Part shown: positions 1 to 10,439 of the stretch, one piece after another
Position numbering within the stretch: the first letter of the stretch is position 1
How the letters are laid out: every line of letters begins with the position of its first letter
Assembly (NCBI GenBank): GCA_963932465.1
Contig: OZ010799.1
Location: 157,910,761 to 157,974,760, forward strand
From: Maratus speciosus
Lineage: Eukaryota > Arthropoda > Arachnida > Araneae > Salticidae
Direction: 5' to 3'
DNA: 64,000 nt
Translations under genes and position numbers: made by a program
Notes under the pieces: model-generated
Told to the model about the DNA's origin: nothing
Seen by the model: only the letters and a program-made list of their open reading frames with translations
The model's database searches: none

Positions 1-529
1 GGAACATACTTTTAAAGATTTCTTTCATCTTATTTTGCCGCCATTCATTTGCGTAGTTAATCGGGGAAGGCTTTTTCTCTCCGTGAACTTTATGGAATGT
101 TATTACGTGACGATCCCGAAAACGCATTAATCAACCATAGCTGGATTTAAAAGTTTCGTTCCGTAGCATTACTGCAAATTTCCGTGCTTGTGCACATAAC
201 AAGGGTCCATTTACTAGGACATTTTTTGCCCCCATCTCTTGGAACCATTTTAAAACTGCAGCAACAATGTTTTCATTTGTCGCAAATTTCAGTCGTTTTC
301 GCTGTGGGTTAATTGCATTTGAACTTACAGCATCTTCGACCTGCTTCCTCTTCTTTAGGAACGTTGCAACCGTACATTGCGATAATCCGTATTTCTTAGC
401 TGCATCAACCTGCTTCATTCCCTCATCAATATCGTTGATAACGTTCAGTTTATCTCGAAAGGATAGTTGCTTTCGCCCTGCCTTCTTAGGGTATAATATA
501 CTGGTGAAAGGAAGAAAATCAAAAATCAA
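1..529 (-). pseudogene. pogo/Tigger-like transposase, N-terminal DNA-binding part, broken
   Basis: The reading frame begins at 529 and reads leftward. It shows a psq-type helix-turn-helix (GRKQLSFRDKLNVINDI, then DAAKKYGLSQCTVATFLKKR), followed by the second CENP-B-type helix region. The frame stops at 131-133 with TGA, but the same frame continues beyond it to the window edge as RFRDRHVITFHKVHGE, the usual end of the CENP-B/Tigger DNA-binding domain. The stop sits where the family has the Trp of the GW-L-x-RF motif, so one TGG-to-TGA change explains it. The catalytic DDE domain would lie off the left edge. The family is established; whether this is a transposon or a domesticated relative cannot be told from the fragment, but the stop favours a dead transposon. 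Confidence 0.82.
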
Positions 530-1212
530 CTGTTTCGTTTAGAACTCAAAATTGCTAAAGACTCTAAAATCGTCCAACTCAACACGCCTTCTAAAAGCTT
601 CGAACACACTTTTCCGTACGCCGCTTATCAGTAACCCCTCCCTTTTCCCCCAGCGAAGGAAAGATAAGCAAACCAAGCGATTTGGCAGATATTCATTGAC
701 AACGGTGATGTATGAGCAGACACGCTCATCTTCTTCTGATGGAAAATACTCGCTCTCCATCCTTATCTGGATTCCGAAACTCAATGCTGAGAAATGAGAC
801 TACACGTACATTTCAACTTCCCCACCATACCTACCCCCATCCATTTCCTAGAAGAGCTTTAGGTGGTCTCCACCTGTTTTGAAATCTGGACAATAGCCAA
901 TCTAATATTAAAGGGATAAGTTGAAAATCAACAGTACGCCCTCGGTTGTCAGAATAGATGGAAAAACTGGCAAAAGATGACAAGATTTTTTTTTTCAGTA
1001 TTTGAAAAACAAAATATCATTGTAAAAGGAGAAAATAACGTTGAATTTTAAAAAGAAAAATCATTTTACAGGGGTTTATTGTTCTAGAGAATATCGCAAT
1101 ATTGAGGGGAGGTTAGCATTAATTTATATGCAAATTCACCGGGACCACGAAATATTATTGTAGTAGGGTGCGTTATTATTGTATCGGATGTCGTTGTAGC
1201 GAGAGTTTACTG
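530..1212. other. No gene recognised
   Basis: Two overlapping open frames of about 81 codons lie on opposite strands (539-784 minus, 552-797 plus). Neither resembles a known family and each is the shadow of the other. The stretch adjoins the pogo-type fragment and may be its 5' flank, but nothing in it supports that directly. Confidence 0.5.
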
Positions 1213-1667
1213 AATATATTTTGTCACATTTGTCATTTTATTGTGAAAACAAATAAATAATTATACAATTTTCCACATTATCTTACCCCTATGAAAACTA
1301 AACGTCGTAGTCTCAACTAGTAAAAATCACCAGAATTTACAGAGTTTAATTATTTTTTAAATAAAAAAGTTTAAAAGATCAAAATTTTTCAATTGTTTAA
1401 AATTATTAAGTTTAAAATTATGAAAAAAATATTTTAAATTACAAAAAATTATCGAATTTATTAGAATTCTTGAATATTTTTCTGCTCTACTTGTTATTTT
1501 GTAATTGTAGTGACCAATCAATCATCAAAATCTTTAATCCCACCCCCACTTGAAATTTATGCTGCTTCGCCGCCCTTTTCTCAACCAGCACAAAAATCTT
1601 TTATATGCTTTTTATTTAATTTTGTCCTAATATTTTATTCTATAGCAATAATTTAAAAATAAAAATA

Positions 1668-2158
1668 AAAGTGTCCAGTAAAATTTTTAAAATTGAGCTC
1701 ACAGGATATTCACACTAATTGTATATTATACTCTTGCTTCAAAGAATAATGCCCCTCGAAAAATAAAGAAATCGACAAAAAAAACCATTTACTTAAATAT
1801 AGGGTCGGGGGGGGGGGGGGGTTAGCCTTCCAAATGTAAAACAGGGAAGCGCTTTATCATAATAAACCGGTATACGAAATTTGAAGCAAATCCGATAATT
1901 TTGCATAAAAAACCCATTTATCTAAATTAAGGAGGGAAATTAGCTCCGTGCTCCCCACCTTTAACCACTTAACCAATGAACGCCCAAAACTATTCAGGGA
2001 AGCGCGTTATTAAAATGAACCTATATCCAAAATTTGAAGCAAATCGAATATTTCTATCAAGAGTTATCTTGTTACGCACATTCATACATGCATACATACG
2101 TACGCACAATCAGAACCTGGGGGCACATTAGCTCTCAGGCTTTGACAGGCTATGAGCT
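1668..2158 (+). repeat. Dispersed repeat R3, copy 1
   Basis: This block starts near AAAAGTGTCCAGTAAAATTT and interrupts repeat R1. It matches 13617-14180, including GAGCTCAC, ATTCACACTAATTGTATATT and internal sub-units of about 110 bp built on AAATTTGAAGCAAATC and CCCATTTATCTAAATTAAG. It contains a poly-G run at about 1808-1821. Its tail (AGAACCTG...CACATTAGCTCTCA) recurs at about 23815-23872. No coding potential was seen and the class is unknown. Confidence 0.65.
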
Positions 2159-2382
2159 AAAAAACCCATACACTCCCAATCCCCATCCCGCGAATTAAAT
2201 GATTTAAAAAAAAACTGCAGAAGCCATTGAAATGCAGAATATCCACACACCTCGCACTCAAATATTGAAGATTATCCTTTTTCTGTTTGGAAGAGGAGGT
2301 GCATATTTACACGTTAAACGATCAAAATACGAAGGTATAGAAATGATTGACTGGATAAAAAAAATATGTAAATAGAAAGCTA

Positions 2383-2557
2383 CCGTAATTTCCGGCGTGT
2401 AATCCGCGGATCAAACAATTCTGTTTGGACCCAGAAATTTTATTTAGTAATTGATGTGAAATATTTATCGCGATCTAAAGAGTTACATTTTATTTTTAAA
2501 AATTTCCGGGTCGAAAAATGATTGTTTGATCCGCGGATTATACGTCGGAAATTACGG
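2383..2557. mobile_element. pogo-like MITE inside R1 copy A
   Basis: The element has near-perfect terminal inverted repeats of almost 40 bp, beginning CCGTAATTTCCGGCGTGTAA and ending with the complementary TTATACGTCGGAAATTACGG. It is flanked by TA on both sides (2381-2382 and 2558-2559). The related R1 copy at 9.2 kb lacks the insertion, which fixes the boundaries. TA duplication and terminal sequence are in keeping with Tc1/mariner-pogo MITEs. It has no coding capacity. Confidence 0.75.
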
Positions 2558-2677
2558 TAATTTAATATATTTCTATTAATTTTTATACAAAAAGCATATA
2601 AAGCGCCATCGAAACAACCACCACTGATGGTTTTGGAGAAACATTATTCCCGCAAAAGACGTCCACTTTGACGACAA

Positions 2678-2956
2678 ATGTTCTGGCCAATCAGATTTTC
2701 AGATGACAAACTCTGCTTGGGAAAACCTAAATATGCTCGATTACACCGTGATGAACGAGGATCCGAAAATAATTCTAAATACAAAAGTTACGCATTTTTG
2801 CTCGTAGAATCCGAATCTGTAATGAAAAGTGCGTGTGTGTGTGGGAGGGGGGTTATCATTCAAGATTTCAATGTTGGACACCCTATGTCCCCACCCGGGG
2901 GTCGGGGTGGAGGATCAACTTTGGTATCACTGAATAGCTTTTTTAAAACGATTTAA
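2678..2956 (+). other. Recurrent ~80-codon open frame in repeat R1 (copy A)
   Basis: This open frame has counterparts at 3144-3359 (minus), 8078-8308 (plus) and 9351-9602 (plus), each in another R1 copy. The shared core is GKPKYVSVLFA, LHRDQR, then EKNVKYKSYVFLS-ESES and SRFQSWTPSDP. Copy A lacks 15 bases relative to the others, which keeps the frame. I do not recognise the sequence and no protein family can be named. It may be coincidentally open non-coding DNA. Confidence 0.3.
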
Positions 2957-3043
2957 CACGAATTTTTACGTTTTTCGATTTGATATATATTTCTCGAATT
3001 ATTCGACCGTTTCCAGACTTTTCGGACACTCTGTATATGTTTA

Positions 3044-4366
3044 TATACAGGGTGTCCGAAAAGTCTGGAAACGGTCGAATAACTCGTTAAATGCAAAGCA
3101 GATTGAAAAACGAAAATATACGTGTTAAATATTTTTAAAAAAGCTACTCAGTGATACCAAATTTGATCCCCGCAACCGACCCCCCGGGGTCAGAGGGAGT
3201 CCAACTTTGAAATCTTGAATGATAACCCCCCTTTTTTATTACAGATTCGGATTCTATGGACAAAAATACGTAACTTTTGTATTTAACATTTTTTTCTAAT
3301 CCTCGTTGATCACGGTGTAATTGAGCAAATAAAACAGATACATATTTTGGTTTTCCCAACCAGGTTTTGACATCTCGAAATCTGATTGGCCAGAACTTTT
3401 AACGTCAAAGTTGCCGTCTTTTGCGGAAATAGTGTTTCTCAAAAACCATCAGTGGAGATTGTTTTCATGGCGCTTTATATGCTTTTTCCATAAAAATTAA
3501 TAGAAATATATTAAATTAGTTTTCTATTTGCTTGTCTTTTTATCAAGTCGATCATTTTTAAATAATAAACTGCGTATTTTGATATTTTAACGAGTAAATA
3601 AGCATCTCCCCTTCCGAACAGAAATTATTTACTATACATTATTTGGGGGCGAAGTGTGTTGATATTCTGTGTTTCGATGTCTTCTGCTGTCAAAAATAAT
3701 CACTTAATTCGGTACCGGATTAGAGTATATAATTTTATTATTATTATTACTATAGAATAACATAAAGGAACAAAAAAAAAAACATAAATCTTTTTGTGCT
3801 GGCTGATCAAAGGATGGGATGTAGCGTAAATTTCAAGTGGAGGAGGGTGGGATTATAGGTTTTGATGATTGATTAGTTACTGCAACTACTGACTAGCAAG
3901 TAGGGCAGAAAACATTCAAAAATTCTAATAATGTAATACTTTTTTGTAAATTAATATATTTTTTCATTTTAACATTTTTTTCCTAATTTTAAATTTATTA
4001 TTGTGTTGTTCAGGAAGTCGTGTCCGTTTAAGAAAATCAATTCGCACCGGAAAATCCTGCCTGGTAATTATTACACATTAGATATAGGAATCAATGTCTA
4101 ATTATTAAATGATAGAATTTTCCGATACGAATTGATTTTTCCAAACGGACACGATTTTCCGAACGACCCAATAATTTTAAACAATTGAAAATTTTTGATC
4201 TTTTACACTTTTGAATTTATAATATAATTTAACTCTTTAAGCACTGTTGATTATTTCCTGGGGGGAGAAGACGTTTTAATTTTCATGGGGGAAGGATAAT
4301 GTAGAAAAGTGTTTAATTATTTATTAATTTATACAATAATATAATAAATGTACAAAAAATATATAA
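3044..4366 (-). repeat. Repeat R1, inverted copy A', tail-to-tail with copy A
   Basis: This copy is the reverse complement of R1, joined to copy A through a palindrome at 3021-3060 (TTCGGACACTCTGTATA... and ...TATACAGGGTGTCCGAA). Together the two copies form an inverted repeat of more than 3 kb with arms interrupted by later insertions. This copy is split by the small palindromic element at 4005-4167. It carries the minus-strand counterpart (3144-3359) of the shared open frame. Confidence 0.75.
4005..4167. mobile_element. Palindromic MITE inside R1 copy A'
   Basis: The element has arms of about 45 bp around CGTGTCCGTTT and AAAATCAATTCG, with the outermost bases GTTC/GAAC. The R1 sequence resumes on both sides (compare about 1400 in copy A), which shows it is an insertion. 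No ORF is present. Superfamily is undetermined because the target duplication is not clear. Confidence 0.65.
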
Positions 4367-5195
4367 ACAAAAACGTTATTTGCAGAACAAATTAAAAACA
4401 AATCATTTTTTTCCTACATTTTTTAAGCCCGAGAAGGACATTTATTCATATATTTCATTCACTTACTTCAGTGTTTAATGTTAAAGTTTTGTAACAATTA
4501 AGTTAGAGGTTTTGCGGAGAGTGTCCTTAAAAAAAACCCATAATTTTTATTTTACTGACACCCAGAATATTTAATTGAAATTTTCCATTTATAATGTACT
4601 TGAAAATAAGAAAATTTGTATTTTCCAATAAACTCGTTTATAAATTCTGATGTCAGACTATCATTTCATCAGTTTATAAACAGAATTACTCCGCGCCGGT
4701 AAGGATTAAACCAAAAGAACATTGAAAAGTAAAAACAAAATTTAAACAATATGATAATTTAAATACCCTAAAAATCTCTAAAATTTCCCTTCAAATTAAA
4801 TCGAAATAAATCTTAGACTTTTAAAAATGTTTTTTTTTTTTTTTGTATTTTACATGTGCCTTATTATTTTGTACACACTCATCATAAGCATAATACAAAA
4901 TCTACAATACAAATATTTGCAACTTAAAAAGGAAAAAAGTTTAAAATTTATTTAGATTTCTTTTTAACGGAAGCTAAGTTTTTAATGGGTTTTATGTATC
5001 ATATTGTTTGATTTTTTTTTAATTGTTCAATTGATTTAACTTATTTGTTTTAAAAATTGAAGAACGTAGAACTAACTGAATGAAATATATTAATAAATGC
5101 CCCTTCTAGGGCTTAAAAAATGAAGAAAATACATTGATCTAGTACATTAATAAGTTATTCACAGATAAATCTGTTTATTTAAAACCTGTATTTTA
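4367..5195. other. AT-rich flank of the Penelope-like element, no gene
   Basis: No ORF is recognisable. The first ~40 bases (TTTGCAGAACAAATTAAAAA) reappear in inverse orientation at 7228-7256, so this edge seems to belong to the complex insertion that separates R1 copies A' and B. Short palindromic motifs built on AAGGACA/TGTCCTT occur at about 4434-4530. Confidence 0.45.
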
Positions 5196-5341
5196 CATAT
5201 AATCCATAACTTTAAGTTATTTACCTTATTATCAGGTTTTACTTTATTTTCCGTGTGCAGCAATACTTTATTTTGTATGCATCCTTCATATATTTAAAAG
5301 CATTTTCATTTTGTTAATGTTTTCTTTATTTATATTAAAAG
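5196..5341. repeat. Inverted flanking repeat of the Penelope-like element, left
   Basis: About 145 bp here (TAACTTTAAGTTATTTACC ... CTTTATTTATATTAAAAGAG) is the close inverse of 7079-7222. Penelope-like elements are known to be bounded by direct or inverted LTR-like copies, arising from partial tandem or head-to-head insertions. This arrangement fits that pattern. Confidence 0.75.
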
Positions 5342-5910
5342 AGGCCACATCATTTTAAATTGTTTTTAAAAAATATATATTATTTTACAGTTCTATATAA
5401 AAAAAAAACATTACATTTAACTTCACTTAGTATCCCTTTTACTATCCATTTATATACTTTGTATTTCGTCCGTTCACAAATATTTCATAAATTTACAGTT
5501 CAATTCATTCCAAATTGTGGATATAGTTTTTAAGTCTATAAAATCTCTTCAATTTTCCATAATAAAAATTTTCAATTCTTCTAAGTATCTTTTTATAAAA
5601 GTTCGTTCCTTTATAAGTTATTTTTAACACATTATCCTATTTTTCATTCTTGTCTATTTAAAAGTTTCCATTTCATTTAATCCTTAAAAACATAAAAAGT
5701 TCTAAAATTCATATATAACTTACTATATTATTTTCCAACATTCATAGTTCTTTCGTCTTATCCTAATGTTTTTCTAGTTAACTAAATTCATCATAAGTTC
5801 AGATGTATACTATTATGCTTGCTGCATTATATAAAGAGAAATGACGTTTTCATCCTTCACTAGGGCGTCCTCAGTTTCAATTAAAGATTCGAAGTTTTTC
5901 TGGCCTGAGA

Positions 5911-6705
5911 TCATTTCCATTTTCCCTGTTTTTTCCCTCTTATTTTCAAACTTTCCCTTTCATGTAATTTTTTTTTCCATCTGTTATCTAGCGTAGCATG
6001 TGTCATATCGTTCCATAAGTTCTCATCCTCTAAATCGATTTCTATTGCCTCTCGTAGTAATGCGCTCTGGAAATTGTTATAATTAGCTAACCTTTCCACT
6101 GTTATTGTGTTTAAGTCCAAGGGGGTTCTTATATTTAGTCTTGAAATAGCGGTTTTCTGGCTTTTGGTTTTTAAATCATATATATGCTCTTTTAAACTTT
6201 CATTTATCTTTCTTTTTGTCATGCCAATATATTTTATTTCTTCATTTTCAATATTTTTTCCTTTAATTTTGTAAATTCCCGCTGTTTGTAGTTCTGGGTA
6301 TTTTTCAACATCATTTCTTAGTAGATTAAATAAAGATGGGTTGGGGGTTATTGGGACTTGTTTCCCTAGTTTTTTCATTTCACGTTTTAACTTTAAAGAT
6401 AGTCCATTCATAAATGGGAGGGGGGGTGTATATTCTTGTTTTCTTTGAGCAGGTTGAATTCGGTTAACTGTCTCTTTAACCCTTGTAATCAATTTTTGTA
6501 TTGTCTTTTGTGAATGTCCTGCCTTTTGACCTATTTTTTCGATTATTTTTAGTTCCTCGTTTAGTAATGCATCTGTTGAACATAGATAAATTGCTCTATT
6601 AATATAAGTATTTAATGCCGCTAATTTATATGCAATAGGGGTATTTGTTGTTCTTGGGATTATTGTAAGGTTTGCCGTCGGTTTCCTATATATTGTTGTT
6701 TCTTT
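5911..6705 (-). pseudogene. Penelope-like element: RT thumb and GIY-YIG endonuclease region
   Basis: The frame from about 6705 to 5911 reads through the end of the RT domain (YRKPTANLTIIP) and a helical linker. It then enters a GIY-YIG nuclease domain: counted from 6492, GIY is at residues 72-74, YIG at 88-90, and TKRKI then KEHI follow. This pairing of RT and GIY-YIG defines Penelope-like elements, whose nuclease nicks target DNA during retrotransposition. The start at 6492 is not a real start, since the frame is open upstream. A one-base frameshift near 6700 separates it from the upstream RT block. The C terminus is basic and lysine-rich. Confidence 0.85.
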
Positions 6706-7085
6706 TCATTATTTTTATGCATTATTTTAACATCTAAATATGCCAAAGACCGGTTATTTTCTTCTTCCAAAGTAAACTGTATATTTTCATCATATTGGTT
6801 AATTTCATTTAATAGATCTTTTAGGTTTACTGTTCTATTTGTTATAATATAAATGTCATCCACGTACCTAACCCATAAACGTATTTCATTTTCATAATCT
6901 TGAATTATATTTTTTTTCAATTTTCGCATCTTCCATTCTGCAATTACATTGGATATGGGTGACCCCATAGGTACACCTTTCAACTGTTTATATATTTTGT
7001 TATTAAATTTAAAGTAACTTTCATTTAAAATTAAGTTTGTTGCAGTTTTCATTGTATTTCTGATTTCTGGTTCTGTTCTCTTTTA
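6660..7085 (-). pseudogene. Penelope-like element: reverse transcriptase core, 5'-truncated
   Basis: From 7052 the protein carries the RT palm motifs QLKGVPMGSPISNVIAEW and WVRYVDDIYII (YVDD at residues 63-66), then SLAYLDVKI. These are typical of Penelope-like RT. The frame extends about ten codons upstream of the first Met before a stop near 7085, so the fingers and N-terminal RT motifs are missing and the copy is 5'-truncated. The frame goes out of register near 6700, where the continuation is found in the next block. It cannot be active as it stands. Confidence 0.88.
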
Positions 7086-7222
7086 ATATAAATAAAGAAA
7101 ACATTAACAAAATGAAAATGCTTTTAAATATATGAAGGATGTATACAAAAATAAAGTATTGCTGCACATGGAAAATAAAGTAAAACCTGATAATAAGGTA
7201 AATAACTTAAAGTTATGGATTA
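7079..7222. repeat. Inverted flanking repeat of the Penelope-like element, right
   Basis: This is the inverse of 5196-5341 with few differences. It starts exactly where the truncated RT frame ends and continues to GGATTATATATA. The short adjoining segment 7228-7256 is the inverse of 4380-4408, so the inverted structure extends outward discontinuously. Confidence 0.75.
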
Positions 7223-7332
7223 TATATATACATTGATCTGTTTTTAATTTGTTCTGCAATTATGTTTTAGAATATATTTTTGTCACATAAGTTATTTTAT
7301 TGTAATAATAAACAAACAATATTTCAAATGGA

Positions 7333-7592
7333 AATCAAATTTCAAAGTGATTGCTTAAGTGATTGCTCGCCCCAGGTCGGTGGCTCACGATAAATATTCC
7401 ATCTTGTGCTACGTTTGTAGCCTTGCCAACATATAATAGTGAGAAATTTTCCGAGCTATGTATCGTTCCAAGTGGTTTAGTCGGTAGAACGTCAGTGCGC
7501 TATACTGATGGCCCGGGTTCGAGTCCCGGCTTGGAATCTTTTTCACTATGTTGGCCTTTGCGCCTTTTAAGCAATCACTTTGAAATTTGATT
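7333..7592. mobile_element. Inverted-repeat element carrying a tRNA-like sequence
   Basis: A 26-bp perfect inverted repeat (AATCAAATTTCAAAGTGATT... at 7333-7358, inverse at 7567-7592) bounds a 260-bp insertion in R1 copy B. The middle holds a tRNA-like fold at 7466-7537. This could be a tRNA-derived SINE caught in a fold-back, or a MITE that acquired a tRNA pseudogene. No ORF is supported. Confidence 0.65.
7466..7537 (+). tRNA. tRNA-like sequence (pseudogene or SINE head)
   Basis: The 72 bases fold as a tRNA: a 7-bp acceptor TTCCAAG/CTTGGAA, a 4-bp D stem, a 5-bp anticodon stem TCAGT/ACTGA, and a perfect 5-bp T stem CCGGG/CCCGG around TTCGAGT (a good B box). The anticodon loop is GCGCTAT, giving GCT, but position 33 is C instead of the near-invariant T, and a tRNA-Ser would need a long variable arm that is absent. 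It is therefore more likely a tRNA-derived repeat than a working tRNA. Confidence 0.55.
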
Positions 7593-8390
7593 TTTGCCCA
7601 ATCTCTGCTCCGCCCGCACATAAAAAAATATATGTACTTCTTTTTATTTTGTCCTATATGTTACTGTACAGTAATAGTAAAAAAATCCCATACACCCACC
7701 TCCTGACCACGATTTAGAGTAAAAAAAAAAAAAACAGCAGACGCCATCGAAATGCCGAATATCCACGCCTACCTCTACCAAATAACGAAGATTATCCCTT
7801 TTTTCTGTTCGGAAGAGGAGGGTCTTGTTTACACATCAAAATATTAAAAAAAAACGCAGGTTAATTGATTAAAATGGACTGAATGGATAAAATAAAAACA
7901 AAAATACAAATCTAATTCAATATATTTCTGTTAATTTGCATGGCAAAAGCATATAAAGCACTTTTGCCATCGAAACCACCTCCATTGATAGTTTTCGACA
8001 AACACAATTCCGACTAAGGCGACCCACTTTGGCAACGAAAGCTTTGGCCCATCACATTTCGTGATTGCAAAACATGGTTGAGAAAACAAAATATATATCT
8101 GAGCCATTTTGCTGGATTATACCGTCATCTACAAAGATTCGAAAAAAAAAATGTTAAAAGCAAAAGTTGCACATTTTTCCCAGTAGAATCCGAAACTGAA
8201 ATAAAAAATGGGGATTATCATTTACAACTTCAAAATTTGAACGCCTCTGACCCCCAGGTGTTCGGTATGGGGTGTCAACTTTGGTATCACGGAACAGCTT
8301 TTAAATAAATATTTAACACGTATTTTTTTGTTTATCAATGTTATATGTATTTCTTGAGTTATTCGACCGTTTCCAAACATTTCGGACACC

Positions 8391-9714
8391 CTGTATTTTG
8401 TCACATTTGATATTTTATTGTAATAATTTATGAATAATTAAACAATTTTCTACATCATCCTTCCCCTATGAAAATTAAAGCGTCGTCTTCCCCAGAAATA
8501 ATCAAGAGAGCTTAAAGAGTTTAATTATTTTTTAAATGAAAAAGTTTAAAAGGTCAAAAATTTACAATTGTTTAAAATTATTAATTTTAAAATTATGGAA
8601 AAAATGTTAAATTGAAGAATATTTTAAATTGCAATAAATTATTACGTTTATAACAATTATTGAAGAAGTGTCTGCCCGACTTGATATTTTGGAGTTACAG
8701 TAACTAATCAATCATCAAAATATATAACTCGACCCCCGTTGAAATTTATCCTCATCCTTTGCTTAGACAGCATAAAAAGTTTTTATATCTTTTAAATATT
8801 TTGTCCTATATTTTGTTCAATAGTAATAATTCTAAAAAAACTGTACACCAGAATCAGCCTCCTGAATTAGATGACATTAAAAAAAACAGTGGTGGAAAAT
8901 TGGCGCAGAGGAGGAGCCTATTGACACCACTAATATTTTATAGTATTCTTCACCTTAACAAAAACTCAGAAATGCTGTCATTAGATAAGTCGAAAAATAC
9001 TACTAAAATTTAGTGGCGTCAATAGGCTCCTCCTCTGCGCCAATTTTCCACCACTGAAAAAAAAAAACAGCAGAAGCCATCAAAACGCAGAATATCTGCA
9101 CACTCCGCCCCCAAATAATGAAGATTATCCTTTTTCTGTCCGGGAGGGAGGGTGTATATTTACACGTTGAAAAAAATCAAAGTACGCAGGTTATTATTTT
9201 GAAATGAATCACTGGATAAAAATATATGCAAATACAGTACTAATTTGATATATTTCTATTAATTTTTATGCAAAAATCATATAAAGCGTCATCCAAACAA
9301 CCACCACTGATGGTTTTCGAGAAACACTATTCCCGCAAAAGAAGGCTACTTTGACGATGAAAGTCTGTCCAATCAGATTTCGAGATGGCAAAACCTGGTT
9401 GGGAAAACCAAAATATGTATCTGTTTTATTTGCTCGATTACACCGTGATCAACGAATATTAGAAAAAAATGTTAAATACAAAAGTTACGTATTTTTGTCC
9501 GTAGAATCCGAATCTGCAATAAAAAAAGGTTGTTATCAGTCAAGATTTCAAAGTTGGACCCCCTCTGACCCTCGGCGGGTCGGTTGCGAGTGTCAAATTT
9601 GATATCATTGAGTAGCTTTTAAAAAATATTTAACACGTATATTTTCGTTTTTCAATCTGCTTTGTATTTCTCGAGTTATTTGACCGTTTCCAGACTTTTC
9701 GGACACTCTGTATA
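8391..9714 (+). repeat. Repeat R1, copy C
   Basis: This copy follows copy B directly (TATTTTGTCACATTTGATATTT) and ends at TTTCGGACACTCTGTATA. It is interrupted by a hAT-like MITE at 8887-9056. It retains the shared open frame at 9351-9602, which matches the inverted copy A' closely with no indel in the core. Confidence 0.75.
8887..9056. mobile_element. hAT-like MITE
   Basis: The 170-bp element has nearly perfect 39-bp terminal inverted repeats, starting CAGTGGTGGAAAATTGGCGC and ending with its complement. CAGTG-type termini are typical of hAT elements. The insertion lies in a poly-A tract of R1 (eight A on the left, eleven on the right), consistent with an 8-bp A-only target duplication but not proving it. 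It is non-coding. Confidence 0.75.
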
Positions 9715-9924
9715 TGGCTATTTCCACAAGTGCTTGTAATGTAAGTCACATGTTACGATTTTTGGCTACCAGTATTTTAGAACGGAAAAAATTTGACTTA
9801 TTTTATGGGAGATATCTCATTTATTGAATAACGTCAAGCAAACTTTTCAAAAATAACGGTGGCCAACAAGCATAGCAGTTATCAGCTATGTGACTTACAC
9901 TACAAAAACCCGTGAAATTAGCCA
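9715..9924. mobile_element. Inverted-repeat MITE beside R1 copy C
   Basis: The ends TGGCTATTTCCAC...GTAAGTCACAT and ATGTGACTTAC...GTGAAATTAGCCA are inverse to each other over about 37 bp with small differences. It sits directly at the end of R1 copy C, followed by a (TA)n run at about 9925-9947. Superfamily is uncertain. Confidence 0.55.
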
Positions 9925-10439
9925 GATATATATATATATATATATACATAAATCCGTGGGATCATCTGTATTTTATCACCGGTGGGCGACGGATTTTTTA
10001 TTTTTTAAATACGTTTTTATGCCAAATACTCTTTAAGCCTAAACTTTTTCTAGCTGAACTTGTTTAAGTAAGTTAAACTTAAATAAATACATTTTCTTAA
10101 CTATAGTCTTGTCAAATTCATTTATATGTACATTTAATTAAATTTAAAGATCGTATTATACTGTTTAGAACAAAATTTATATTTATTAAAATTGTTTCAA
10201 ACTCAAAATTAAGATCAGATTCTGAGCACTGTATGTTTTCACTTGAATATTGTTAGTGTCGGAGACAACAAGAGAACAGTATTGTTGCAATGAAAATAAT
10301 GATTTATTCAATATGGAATTCTATACGGAGAGCTTTTTTAATCGGTCAGTTACGTTTAAATTACGCTTAAAACTTATCCAGCCAGTGAAACTGTGTAAAA
10401 TTAAATAACCTCGGTTACACTCAACTTGTTTGTATTATA
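9925..10439. other. No gene recognised
   Basis: A (TA)n run is followed by AT-rich DNA without ORFs or repeats that I can match elsewhere in the window. Confidence 0.5.

Larger units (their letters stand above)
1213..3037 (+). repeat. Dispersed repeat R1, copy A
   Basis: Copy A begins near TATTTTGTCACATTTG and ends with TTTCCAGACTTTTCGGACAC TCTGTATA-type sequence. It matches copies at 3044-4366 (inverted), 7263-8396 and 8391-9714 along its length. It is interrupted by an unrelated repeat at 1668-2158 and by a small TA-flanked element at 2383-2557. The terminal CAGGGTGTCC signature (seen in the inverted copy) is common at ends of arthropod DNA transposons, but I cannot assign R1 to a superfamily. 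Near its 3' end it contains the open frame 2678-2956, which is shared with the other copies. Confidence 0.75.
7263..8396 (+). repeat. Repeat R1, copy B
   Basis: The copy resumes the R1 consensus at GAATATATTTTTGTCAC, is interrupted at 7333-7592 by another element, and continues from about 7625 to the terminal TTTCGGACACCCTGTAT. It is the most diverged of the four copies but retains the shared open frame at 8078-8308. Its end overlaps the start of copy C, so B and C are in direct tandem. Confidence 0.7.

Noticed and set aside
539..797. Two opposing 81-codon frames
   Set aside because: Mutual shadows with no recognisable motif; neither continues the pogo-type transposase.
7466..7537. Functional tRNA-Ser(GCT)
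   Set aside because: Position 33 is C and the long variable arm of tRNA-Ser is absent, and the sequence is embedded in a repeat.
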